A stretch of DNA of 23,966 nt from CAXXOK01 sp964640955 (lineage in GTDB: Bacteria; Bacillota; Clostridia; Christensenellales; Aristaeellaceae), in assembly GCA_964640955.1 (NCBI GenBank), contig CAZXJI010000035.1, forward strand, positions 1 to 23,966, written 5' to 3'. Position numbers and translations under genes: made by a program. The notes beneath the pieces are model-generated. The model was not told the DNA's origin. It saw only the letters and a program-made list of their open reading frames with translations, and ran no database searches. How positions within the stretch are numbered: the first letter of the stretch is position 1; each line of letters opens with the position of its first letter. Of this stretch, positions 1 through 7,086 are shown in pieces.

Positions 1-653
1 TCATCCCCATAGAGCTCATTCTGAGCTTTCTGTTCGCGCACGTGCTCAAAAGCATGTCGGAGCGCATCGGCGCGGTGGTCAAAACGGCCGTTTACGTGCC
101 TACCGTCATCGCCGGCATCGTGGCTTCGGTCATTTTTCTGTTCATCTTCAATTATCAGGGCGGACTCCTCAACTGGCTGATTCGTCAATTCGGCGGCAAG
201 CGGGTCGCCTTTTTCAACGATCCGACGCTCGCGCGCCTGAGCATCGCCGTGACCACGATGTGGATGGGCCTCGGGTTCAATTCGCTGGTCATGTACGCGG
301 GGCTGCAGAACATTCCCCAGAATTATTACGAAGCCGCCGAGGTGGACGGCGCCGGGGCCTTCACAAGGCTGATCCGCATCACGATTCCCTCCCTGCGCAA
401 CGTGTTCATTTTGATTCTGGTCAGCCTGACCACGGGCACGCTGCAGATGTTCGACCTGCCGTATATGATGACCGGGGGCGGGCCCGTCAATTCCACGCTC
501 ACCCCGATGGTCTACATTTACAACAACTTCAAAAGCGCCGATTATTCCATGGGCTACACCGTTTCGGCGGCCATCCTGATGATGATCGTCATCGGGCTGT
601 TGTCCAGCGTCGTGTTCCGGCTGATCGGCTCCGAAAAATCCCAGGACGAATAA
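1..653 (+). CDS. Sugar ABC transporter permease, MalF type (5' end outside window)
   Basis: One of two membrane subunits of a carbohydrate importer (binding-protein-dependent permease family). The reading frame is open from the left edge (first full codon at base 3), so the start lies upstream; 216 residues are visible. Hydrophobic segments alternate with loops, and the cytoplasmic EAA loop that docks on the ATPase is clear as YYEAAEVDGAGAF followed by the helix containing IPSLRNV. The ending, with a last membrane helix and a short charged tail, is normal for MalF-like proteins. The second permease starts 18 bases after the stop, so they form one operon; the solute-binding protein is presumably just upstream of the window. 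Substrate cannot be told from sequence; an oligosaccharide or polyol is likely. Confidence 0.93.
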   Translation, partial: IPIELILSFLFAHVLKSMSERIGAVVKTAVYVPTVIAGIVASVIFLFIFNYQGGLLNWLIRQFGGKRVAFFNDPTLARLSIAVTTMWMGLGFNSLVMYAGLQNIPQNYYEAAEVDGAGAFTRLIRITIPSLRNVFILILVSLTTGTLQMFDLPYMMTGGGPVNSTLTPMVYIYNNFKSADYSMGYTVSAAILMMIVIGLLSSVVFRLIGSEKSQDE

Positions 654-671
654 GGAAAGGAGGGAACGCCC

Positions 672-1514
672 ATGGCTTCCGTCAGCAAACGGAAAAACAG
701 CTACAGAACGTTTTGCACGATACTGGCGATACTGGCGGCCGCGCTCGCGCTTTTTCCGCTGTTCTGGATGATCGTTTCCACCTTCAAGGGCAGCCGGGAG
801 ATTCTCAAGGCGAACCCGCTTCGCTTTTTCCCGTCCGTATGGACGATGGATAACTATACGAAGCTTTTTACCGATACGACCTACCCCTTCTGGCAGGCGA
901 TGAGCTCCACGGCCTTCGTGTCCGTGACGGCGGCGCTCCTGTCCATAACCATCAACTCCATGGCGGCCTATGCCTTCGCGCGGCTGGAGTTTCGGGGCAA
1001 GACGTTCCTGTGGCGCATGGCGATCTTCGCCATGTATATTCCCGGCATCACCATTCTGGTGACCTCCTTCGTGGTGGTCAATCGCATGGGCATCCTGGAT
1101 ACCTACGCCGTACTGATCCTGCCGGGGCTGGCGGGCGCCTATTCCATCTTCTTTTTCCGGCAGTTCTTCCTGGCCATGCCCATGGCCGTGGAGGAGGCTG
1201 CGCTGATCGACGGAGCCGGGCGCTTCCGCATTTTTTGGAACATCTTCATTCCCAACGCCAAGTCCCCCTACGTCATCATGGGCACGGGCGCGTTTCTGGG
1301 CTACTGGAACTCCTTCCTGTGGCCGGCGATGACCGTGACCAGCGCCCGCTACGTGCAGGTGATGCAGGTGATACGCTCCTACAACAGCATGTACTCCAAC
1401 GCCTACGGCGTGGTGCTCGCGGGCTCGGCGCTGGCGGCGCTGCCGCCGATTATCTGCTTTCTGATCTTCCAGAAATACATCGTCAAGGGCCTGATGATCT
1501 CGGGCATCAAATAG
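672..1514 (+). CDS. Sugar ABC transporter permease, MalG type
   Basis: Second membrane subunit of the importer, 280 residues, the usual length for MalG-like proteins. The ATG follows a strong AGGAGGG site. The N-terminal helix is at about residues 14-36; a periplasm-type loop containing TMDNYTKLF follows, then five more hydrophobic segments. The EAA loop is EEAALIDGAG at 174-183, followed by IFIPNAKSP. The C-terminal KYIVKGLMISGIK ending is typical of the MalG branch, where the tail contacts the ATPase. It lies 18 bases after the MalF-type gene and 14 bases before the secreted DUF4185 gene, so all three are probably co-transcribed. No ATPase gene follows, as is common in Firmicutes where one MsmX-like ATPase serves several importers. 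Confidence 0.95.
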   Translation: MASVSKRKNSYRTFCTILAILAAALALFPLFWMIVSTFKGSREILKANPLRFFPSVWTMDNYTKLFTDTTYPFWQAMSSTAFVSVTAALLSITINSMAAYAFARLEFRGKTFLWRMAIFAMYIPGITILVTSFVVVNRMGILDTYAVLILPGLAGAYSIFFFRQFFLAMPMAVEEAALIDGAGRFRIFWNIFIPNAKSPYVIMGTGAFLGYWNSFLWPAMTVTSARYVQVMQVIRSYNSMYSNAYGVVLAGSALAALPPIICFLIFQKYIVKGLMISGIK

Positions 1515-1528
1515 GGGGAAACGACGAG

Positions 1529-2647
1529 ATGAACATCCGAAAAACGACGGCCTGGCTCTGCGCGCTGGCGCTTGGGCTTCCCGCGGCCGCGCTGGCGGCG
1601 CCGAACCTGGGGGAGGACGGGGCGATCGCGACGCTGCCCGGCAAGCAATGGGCGCTTCACGACCTGACCGCCGTGAGCACGGAAATGGTCGCCCAGCTCA
1701 CCGGCGAGGACAGCGAAAACAAGACCCAGTCCCGCTTCGGCGTGTGGGGAACCGACCTGGGCTCCTTTACGGTGCTGAACGGAAAAACGTACCTGTTCGG
1801 GGGCGATACCTTCTCCGACGAGGATACGGACGGCTGGCGCAGCAACGTGCTGTTCGTGATCGAGGACGACGATCCTTCGGACGGTCTGACCATTACCGAC
1901 GCGATCACCGACAAGCGCGGCAACGCCAAGGAACTGCTGCTGAGCATCAAGCAGGACGGCACGGAAATGACGGTGATCCCCACCAACCTCTTCAGCGCCA
2001 ACGGCAAGCTGTACTGCGTCTATATGAGCGTCAGCCACTGGGGCGCGTCCGGGCGCTGGGACTGCCGCTACAGCGGTCTGGCCGTCAGCGAAAACGGCGG
2101 CGAAAAATGGACGAAGCTTACGGACGTCCAGTGGCCCGGCGACAGCAACTTCATCCAGACCGCCAACGCGCTGGTGGGGGACACCCTGTATTTCTGGGGC
2201 ATTCCGTCCGGGCGCTACGGCGGCGTGGCGCTGATGAAGGTGCCCGTCGCGCAATTGGAGGATTTTAACGCCTATACCTACTACGTCGGCCCGGACGAGA
2301 GCGGCGCGCCCCTGTGGCAGGGCGGCGAGGAGGGCCTGGAAAATGCCGCGACCGTGCTGGCCGGCCCCGCGGGCGAGATATCGGTACTCTACGACGAGTA
2401 TCTGGGCAACTTCCTGATCACCTACCTGTCCGAGCCGGACGGCGCGATCGTCCTGCACGAGGCGGTTACGCCGTGGGGCGAGTACGGCGAGGCGTACAAG
2501 CTGGCGACGTCGGCGGATTATCCCTCGCTGTACGGCGCCTTCATGAACCCGGATTACGTGGAAAACGGCGGGCAGAGCGTGTACTTCACCATGAGTCAAT
2601 ACTTTCCGATCTACAATATTTTCTGGATGCGCTTCGACCTGCCCTGA
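1529..2647 (+). CDS. Secreted DUF4185 (GH183-like) protein
   Basis: A 372-residue secreted protein. The ATG at 1529 is chosen because it follows an AGGGGGA site and begins a signal peptide (MNIRK, hydrophobic core, AALAA cleavage near residue 24) without a lipobox. The rest looks like a beta-propeller-type domain: WGTDLGSF (73-80), FGGDTFSD (90-97), WDCRYSGLAVSENGGEKW (177-194), VGDTLYFWGIPSGR (216-229) and a final YFPIYNIFWMRFDLP. These match the DUF4185 family as I remember it. Family knowledge: characterised members include endo-D-arabinofuranases (GH183). Acidic residues D76 and D93 lie in conserved-looking strands and could be catalytic, but I cannot confirm that. Last gene of the sugar ABC operon, so it probably releases or binds the transported glycan. 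Exact activity is uncertain. Confidence 0.85.
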   Translation: MNIRKTTAWLCALALGLPAAALAAPNLGEDGAIATLPGKQWALHDLTAVSTEMVAQLTGEDSENKTQSRFGVWGTDLGSFTVLNGKTYLFGGDTFSDEDTDGWRSNVLFVIEDDDPSDGLTITDAITDKRGNAKELLLSIKQDGTEMTVIPTNLFSANGKLYCVYMSVSHWGASGRWDCRYSGLAVSENGGEKWTKLTDVQWPGDSNFIQTANALVGDTLYFWGIPSGRYGGVALMKVPVAQLEDFNAYTYYVGPDESGAPLWQGGEEGLENAATVLAGPAGEISVLYDEYLGNFLITYLSEPDGAIVLHEAVTPWGEYGEAYKLATSADYPSLYGAFMNPDYVENGGQSVYFTMSQYFPIYNIFWMRFDLP

Positions 2648-2667
2648 AGCGCAGCGAATGGACACGC

Positions 2668-2695
2668 AAAAAGACCCGCCGGAGCGGGTCTTTTT
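2668..2695. terminator. Bidirectional rho-independent terminator
   Basis: Perfect 12-bp stem, AAAAAGACCCGC pairing with GCGGGTCTTTTT around a CGGA loop, between convergent genes. The A and T runs at both ends let it serve the sugar operon on + and the dehydrogenase on -. Confidence 0.93.
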
Positions 2696-2703
2696 ACGTC
2701 TGC

Positions 2704-3480
2704 CTAGAAACAGGTGAACGCGCCGTCCACCACGAAGTCCGCGCCGGTGGTGAAGGGACTCGCGTCGCAGGCGAGATAGACGCAGATCGCCTGCAGCTCC
2801 TCCGGCTTGCCCATGCGGCCCATCGGGGCCATGGCGTTCCATTGGGCGATCAGCGGCTTGAGGCTTGGGGAGTTGAGGGTAAGCTCGGTGGCGATGTAGC
2901 CGGGGCTGATGCAGTTGACGCGCACGCCCCGCTTAGCCCACTCGATGGCGAGGGACTTGGTCAGCTGGATCACGCCCGCCTTGGAGGCGTTGTAGGCGCA
3001 CTGCGGCTGAGGCACGTTTACGATGTGCGCCGACATGGACGCCGTGTTGATAATCGACCCGTGGCCCTGGCGCAGCATTACCTTGCCTGCTGCCTGCGCG
3101 GTCAGAAACACGCCGGTCAGGTTGGTGTCGATCACCTTTTTCCACTGGGCGAACGTCATTTCCTCCGCGGGGACGTTGATGCAGATGCCTGCGTTGCAAA
3201 AGGCGACATCCAGCCCGCCCAGCTCCTGCAGGATCGTCTCGATCATCGCGTCCACCTGCTCGGGCACGGTCACGTCCGTCTGGATCGCAATCGCCCGGAC
3301 GCCGTGGTTGCGGGCCAGCTCCGCGGCCGTTTTGCTGGCTTCGGCCAGATCGACGTCCACGATGGCAAGATCCGCCCCCGCCTCCGCGAAAGCGGTGGCG
3401 ACGCTCTTGCCGATGCCCCGCGCCCCGCCGGTTACGAATATCTTTTTTCCGTCCAGTCTGAACTTTTGAAGGATGCTCAT
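2704..3480 (-). CDS. SDR-family polyol/sugar dehydrogenase
   Basis: Short-chain dehydrogenase/reductase, 258 residues, a normal length for the classical family. Start chosen at the ATG (MSILQKF) behind GGAAAGGA; the longer frame upstream has no ribosome site. The Rossmann nucleotide motif TGGARGIG is at 17-24, the structural NAG at 96-98, the active-site Asn in DTNLTG near 120, and the catalytic S150, Y163 and K167 in SMSAHIVNV...YNASK. An aspartate after the second strand (IVDVD, 40-44) favours NAD(H) over NADP(H). The SAHIVNVPQ stretch resembles mannitol, arabinitol and sorbose reductase-type SDRs, so oxidation or reduction of a polyol/ketose pair is likely. Convergent with the DUF4185 operon and separated by a shared terminator; it has its own promoter. 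Confidence 0.92.
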   Translation of the reverse strand: MSILQKFRLDGKKIFVTGGARGIGKSVATAFAEAGADLAIVDVDLAEASKTAAELARNHGVRAIAIQTDVTVPEQVDAMIETILQELGGLDVAFCNAGICINVPAEEMTFAQWKKVIDTNLTGVFLTAQAAGKVMLRQGHGSIINTASMSAHIVNVPQPQCAYNASKAGVIQLTKSLAIEWAKRGVRVNCISPGYIATELTLNSPSLKPLIAQWNAMAPMGRMGKPEELQAICVYLACDASPFTTGADFVVDGAFTCF

Positions 3481-3527
3481 AGGTTCCTTTCCTTTCCCAC
3501 GGCCTTCGCACAGGCGGCTGTGGCATC

Positions 3528-3547
3528 GATAGCTTGATATCGCTATC
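3528..3547. promoter_or_regulatory. Operator-like inverted repeat at the dehydrogenase promoter
   Basis: GATAGC and GCTATC arms (3528-3533 and 3542-3547) flank an 8-base spacer that itself contains the palindrome GATATC. The site overlaps the -10 box of the minus-strand promoter, the expected place for a repressor. The regulator is not identified. Confidence 0.45.
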
Positions 3548-3573
3548 CTACACCAAACGGGACGAGAATGCAA
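3545..3573 (-). promoter_or_regulatory. Candidate sigma-70-type promoter of the dehydrogenase gene
   Basis: On the minus strand TTGCAT, a 17-base spacer and TAGGAT. Transcription would begin near 3538, giving a leader of about 58 bases. That leader contains a small hairpin, CACAG-GCGG-CTGTG, at 3509-3522. Confidence 0.55.
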
Positions 3574-3653
3574 TTCGCCCCGCGCTTTTAAGACAGTCGG
3601 ACGGCGGCGTGCCCGAGTCCGCGAAATTTTTCACAAGCGGGCGGACGCGCTTA

Positions 3654-3682
3654 TTGTTTTCCCTGCCCCGCCATGCTATAAT
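3654..3682 (+). promoter_or_regulatory. Sigma-70-type promoter of the two-gene unit at 3825-6115
   Basis: TTGTTT, a 17-base spacer and a perfect TATAAT. Transcription would start near 3689, giving a leader of about 135 bases before the ATG at 3825. I saw no known riboswitch in that leader. The gene-free stretch 3481-3824 otherwise holds only this promoter, the divergent dehydrogenase promoter and its palindrome. Confidence 0.75.
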
Positions 3683-3824
3683 CAATGCACACACAAGCGT
3701 CTTACGCAGACGCAGGCTTTCCGCGCCAAAACCGCACACCGTTCCCGACGGCTGCAAACGCGCGTGCGCCCGTCGCACCGCATCCCTTGACGGCTTTCGT
3801 TTATGAGCGAAGGATGATCGAAAA

Positions 3825-4523
3825 ATGGAAGAATTCCTGACCAGTCTGATTGTCGTTCTCGTTTCGGGCGCCGCTGTCGGCGCCGTGTTCCTGTTGGCCT
3901 CCCGCCGGGAAAGGGAAACCCGGGAACGCCTGTCCGCCTACTGTGCCGAACACGGCTGGACGTTGGAGGCGGTGCGGCAGCGACTGTGCAAGGCGTTCGT
4001 CATTCACGCGGACGGGTGGCGCCTCACCGCCGGCGTCGATTCGTCGGATAACGACAACCCCAGCGGCTCGCTGTATACGACGGCTTACACGCGGTGGGAG
4101 AGCGAACCCTGCGACGAGGGCGGCGAGCCCTCGCTGTGGCTGGGCACGGTCGCGGGCGGGTCGCAGCCGTTGGACGGCAGGATGCTTTCGTTCCTCTCAG
4201 CCATGGGCGCCGCCGATACGGAGGGGATGCACGCCGTCGAGCTGGGCGCGTCCGTCGACAAGCGCTTCATGATGGTCGCGCGCGATAAGCGGCTTGGGCA
4301 GGGCGCCGCCGCGGACGTTTCCGCGATGCTCGGGGACTGGCCTGCGACCTGGTCGCTGCGCGGCTCCGTAGGCGCGTGCGGCGTGCGGCTGTCCGTGCCC
4401 GGCAAGCGGCTTTCGCAGCCCCGGGAGCTGGACAGGCTGATTGAACTGGGCGAACGACTGACCGAACGTTTCCTAAACGACACGCACCCGGCCCGACCTG
4501 ACGAAAAGGAGAGTCCGCCGTGA
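3825..4523 (+). CDS. Membrane-anchored protein of unknown function
   Basis: Not recognised. The 232-residue product has one N-terminal membrane helix (about residues 5-26), then the basic stretch ASRRERETRERL, which by the positive-inside rule puts the rest in the cytoplasm. The soluble part contains a predicted amphipathic start (RLSAYCAEHGWTLEAVRQRL) followed by strand-rich sequence with LYTTAYTRWES, PSLWLGTVAGG and DKRFMMVARDKRLG, and ends in a helix (LDRLIELGERLTERFL). The ATG follows AAGGATG at a good distance. The gene overlaps the next by four bases (GTGA), so the two are translationally coupled and probably act together. Coding bias is like its neighbours, with no sign of recent transfer. 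Confidence 0.8.
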   Translation: MEEFLTSLIVVLVSGAAVGAVFLLASRRERETRERLSAYCAEHGWTLEAVRQRLCKAFVIHADGWRLTAGVDSSDNDNPSGSLYTTAYTRWESEPCDEGGEPSLWLGTVAGGSQPLDGRMLSFLSAMGAADTEGMHAVELGASVDKRFMMVARDKRLGQGAAADVSAMLGDWPATWSLRGSVGACGVRLSVPGKRLSQPRELDRLIELGERLTERFLNDTHPARPDEKESPP

Positions 4524-6115
4524 AAAGAACGTTATGCCTCGTCCTTTCGCTGATCCTCTGCCTCCTGTCGCCCCTGTCCGCGTCCGTCCTCGCGGAGGCC
4601 GCCGTGCCGGACGAGCTTCCCGCCGACCTGGGCGGAAAGACCCTGTACGGCTATCTGATGGAACTGAAAAACCAGTACATGCCCGCGACCGTCTTTACCG
4701 ACGCCGTGAAGTATACCGACGAGGACCGCGAAAACGCGAAGCGGGCCGCGAAGCTGACGGTCGACGCGACGACCGCGAAAATGGAGGCGTCGGGGCCCGA
4801 CTCCTACATGCTGTACCTGCGGGCCTATGCCTACGAACAGCAGTACCTCGCCGGCGGCGACGCGGCCATGCAGGCCGCGGGGCTTGCCGACTACCAAAAG
4901 ACGGTCGAGCTGGGCGGCGCTTATGCGCAGGCGGATTACGACCGGCTGGCGGCGACGGTGGTCGCGGCCGGCCCGCTTTCCTGGCAGGTGCCCCAAATGC
5001 TGACGCTCGCGGAGATGGCGGCCTTGCTGGGCGTCGCCGAGGGCGACCTGTGTTACGTGGCGAGCGATTATCAGACTGCCGACGGGAGCCGGCAGGGCGT
5101 CGGCTATACCCTGCGCGCCGATACGGCCGCGGCGGCCGCGATATACGTGCTGGCCGACCCGCAGGGCGGGCAGGCGCGCTACGACCTGCTCAAGGGCATG
5201 GCGTTCCTGCATGCCGTGACCGCGCTGGACGGCGTGGGGGATGAAGCGGCGGCGATCGGCCTTCGCAACATGGATAACGACCCGACCCTGTACACGACCG
5301 TGCTCGCCCGCAAAGACGAGCTGGTGCTGCAGGTGCGAGTGCCAGCCGCCGCATGGAAAGGCGCGGATACGGTCGCGGCGGCGCGGGCCGTGGCGGAAGC
5401 GTTGCTGGCCAACCTGTACGACACGGAACGCGCCGTGCCGGACGAGGTCGGGATCACGATGGAGAACGCCGTGACGCGCGCGGCCATGAACCCCGGCACC
5501 GCCGATTCTCCCGTGCCGGACGCGCTACCCGCCGACCTGGGCGGCAAAACGGAGTACGGGTACCTGGTGGAAATGCGCACGCAATACCTGCCTTCCGGCG
5601 CCTGGGAACCGGCCGACCTTTCGGCGGACGGCCTGAATAACGCCAGGCGCGCGGCGAAGCTGATTTCCGAGACGATCACGAGCCGGTTCGACGCTTACGG
5701 CCAGAACCCTTACGAACTGGAGATACGCGCCGCATGCTATGCCTTCGCCTATCGGGACACGGGGGACGAGGTGTGGCGGAAGCTGGCGATCAACGATTAC
5801 AAGCAGGCGCTGAGCACGGGGTACGTGCTGGCCAAATCCGGCTACGACGCGCTGGCGACGCCGCTGCTTTCACCCATGGCGGAGCTTATGTCGGGCGCCG
5901 AGGGCGACGGCGTGACGCTGCTCAACCGGTGGCTGATCCAGGCGGGGTACCTTGCCGGCTCGCCGGGCGCGACCTTCGACGACGCCACGCGGCAGGCGGT
6001 GGAGTGCTACGAGGCGGACAACGGCCTGACGCCGGACGGCATTGCGGATATCGCCATGCTCCTGTCCCTCTATGCCAAGATCGACGACGGGGACGCGACC
6101 CTGCCCGGAGCGTAA
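4520..6115 (+). CDS. Secreted protein with duplicated domain and C-terminal peptidoglycan-binding-like domain
   Basis: A 531-residue exported protein starting at GTG inside the previous gene's stop (GTGA overlap), behind AAAGGAGAG. Signal peptide at 1-26 (LLSPLSASVLAEA). Residues 30-145 and 333-446 are clearly related: each opens with PD-LPADLGGKT-YGYL, has an N-A-RAAKL helix, a Y-L-RA-Y segment and ends DYDRLA or GYDALA. The all-helical, TPR-like look of these units is an inference. Between them (about 155-310) lies a different domain with LTLAEMAALLGVAEGDLCYV. Residues about 460-520 resemble a PG_binding_1 fold (LNRWLIQAGYL, ATRQAVECYEADNGL, PDGIA). The protein probably sits in the cell wall. 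The family is not recognised and I assign no catalytic role. Confidence 0.85.
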   Translation: MKRTLCLVLSLILCLLSPLSASVLAEAAVPDELPADLGGKTLYGYLMELKNQYMPATVFTDAVKYTDEDRENAKRAAKLTVDATTAKMEASGPDSYMLYLRAYAYEQQYLAGGDAAMQAAGLADYQKTVELGGAYAQADYDRLAATVVAAGPLSWQVPQMLTLAEMAALLGVAEGDLCYVASDYQTADGSRQGVGYTLRADTAAAAAIYVLADPQGGQARYDLLKGMAFLHAVTALDGVGDEAAAIGLRNMDNDPTLYTTVLARKDELVLQVRVPAAAWKGADTVAAARAVAEALLANLYDTERAVPDEVGITMENAVTRAAMNPGTADSPVPDALPADLGGKTEYGYLVEMRTQYLPSGAWEPADLSADGLNNARRAAKLISETITSRFDAYGQNPYELEIRAACYAFAYRDTGDEVWRKLAINDYKQALSTGYVLAKSGYDALATPLLSPMAELMSGAEGDGVTLLNRWLIQAGYLAGSPGATFDDATRQAVECYEADNGLTPDGIADIAMLLSLYAKIDDGDATLPGA

Positions 6116-6128
6116 AGGGAGTCTTATC

Positions 6129-6170
6129 GCACGAAAGGCCCGCGGTCGTAAGACCGCGGGCCTTTCGTGC
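6129..6170. terminator. Long perfect hairpin between convergent genes
   Basis: A perfect 19-bp stem (6129-6147 with 6152-6170) and a GTAA loop, starting 13 bases after the secreted-protein stop and ending 18 bases from the permease stop. There is no long T run on either side, so it may act partly as an RNA 3'-end protector as well as a bidirectional terminator. Confidence 0.75.
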
Positions 6171-6188
6171 GAACTCGAGCAGGCTGCA

Positions 6189-7067
6189 TCAGCCCTTGAT
6201 GCCCGCCTGTACCGAGATGCCGCGGAGGAAGTACTTCTGCGCCACCAGGTACAATACGAACGGCGGCACCATGGAGACCATGCAAGAAGCGATGAGGTGC
6301 GCCCATTTCTGCTCGTACTGGCCCATCAGCAGCCGCAGACCGGCGGTCAGGGTCTGGTTGTCCACGTCGGTCAGCACGATGGTAGGCCACACGAAATCGT
6401 TCCACGCGCCGTTGAAGGTGAACAGCCCCACCACGATCATCACGGGGAAGATCGAGGGCAGGATGATGTTCAGATACACCTGGAAGCTGTTGGCGCCGTC
6501 GATGGTGGCGGCCTCGTCCAGCGCCTTGGGGACGCCCTTCAAAAAGTTGCGGATCAGGAAGATGTTGAACACGCCGGCCATGGCGGGCCAGATGAGGGCG
6601 TTGAGGTTATTGATCCAGCCCAGGGCGTTGGAGATGCGGAACAGCGGCAGGATGGCCACGACGTTGGGGAACATGCTCATGTACATCAGCGTCCAGAAGA
6701 TGGCGTTGCCGCCCTTGAAGTCCAGCCGCTCGTACGCGTAGGCGGAAAGCGACGTGATGAACGCCACGCACACCGTCTGCGCGATGGACACGATAAAGGA
6801 GTTTTTAAACATCGAAAGCATGTTGGCGGTGGTGTTGGTGCCCGAGCCGCCCACGAACATTTCGATGTAGTTGACGACCGTCCACTTGCGGGGAATGAGG
6901 CGGGTCAGGTAATCCCACGGCCCCGTGAGATTGGCAAAGGAGGTGATGAAGTCCGAGTCGTATTTGAAGGAATTCAGGATCAGCCACAGAACGGGCGTGA
7001 TCCACACGATGCCCAGCAGGAAAAGAAAGGCGAAACTCACGCGCTTTCCGGCTTTGGAAGATTTCAT
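6189..7067 (-). CDS. Sugar ABC transporter permease, MalG type
   Basis: Membrane subunit of a second carbohydrate importer, 292 residues. Start taken at MKSSKAGK, which follows GGAAAGGAGAAC; the longer upstream frame has no such site and would overlap the preceding gene. The first helix is at about 11-31, further helices at 88-110, 122-142, 157-175, 206-225 and 256-276. The EAA loop is LDEAATIDGANSF at 183-195, followed by IILPSIFP. It ends QKYFLRGISVQAGIKG, the MalG-type tail. It lies 19 bases after the MalF-type gene and is the last gene of the GH2 locus. No ATPase gene is adjacent. The long loop with SGTNTTANM between helices 1 and 2 is normal for the family. Confidence 0.95.
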   Translation of the reverse strand: MKSSKAGKRVSFAFLFLLGIVWITPVLWLILNSFKYDSDFITSFANLTGPWDYLTRLIPRKWTVVNYIEMFVGGSGTNTTANMLSMFKNSFIVSIAQTVCVAFITSLSAYAYERLDFKGGNAIFWTLMYMSMFPNVVAILPLFRISNALGWINNLNALIWPAMAGVFNIFLIRNFLKGVPKALDEAATIDGANSFQVYLNIILPSIFPVMIVVGLFTFNGAWNDFVWPTIVLTDVDNQTLTAGLRLLMGQYEQKWAHLIASCMVSMVPPFVLYLVAQKYFLRGISVQAGIKG

Positions 7068-7086
7068 CGGTTCGTTCTCCTTTCCC

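Noticed and set aside
1403..2842. 479-codon minus-strand open frame across the DUF4185 gene and terminator
   Set aside because: It crosses the bidirectional terminator and the end of the dehydrogenase gene and has the Arg/His/Gly-rich composition of a shadow frame.
3534..3806. Short open frames on both strands in the gap before 3825
   Set aside because: They run through the two promoters, lack ribosome sites and have no recognisable product.
6129..6170. Inverted repeat as a possible mobile-element end
   Set aside because: It is a single hairpin between convergent genes with no transposase, target duplication or second copy in the window.
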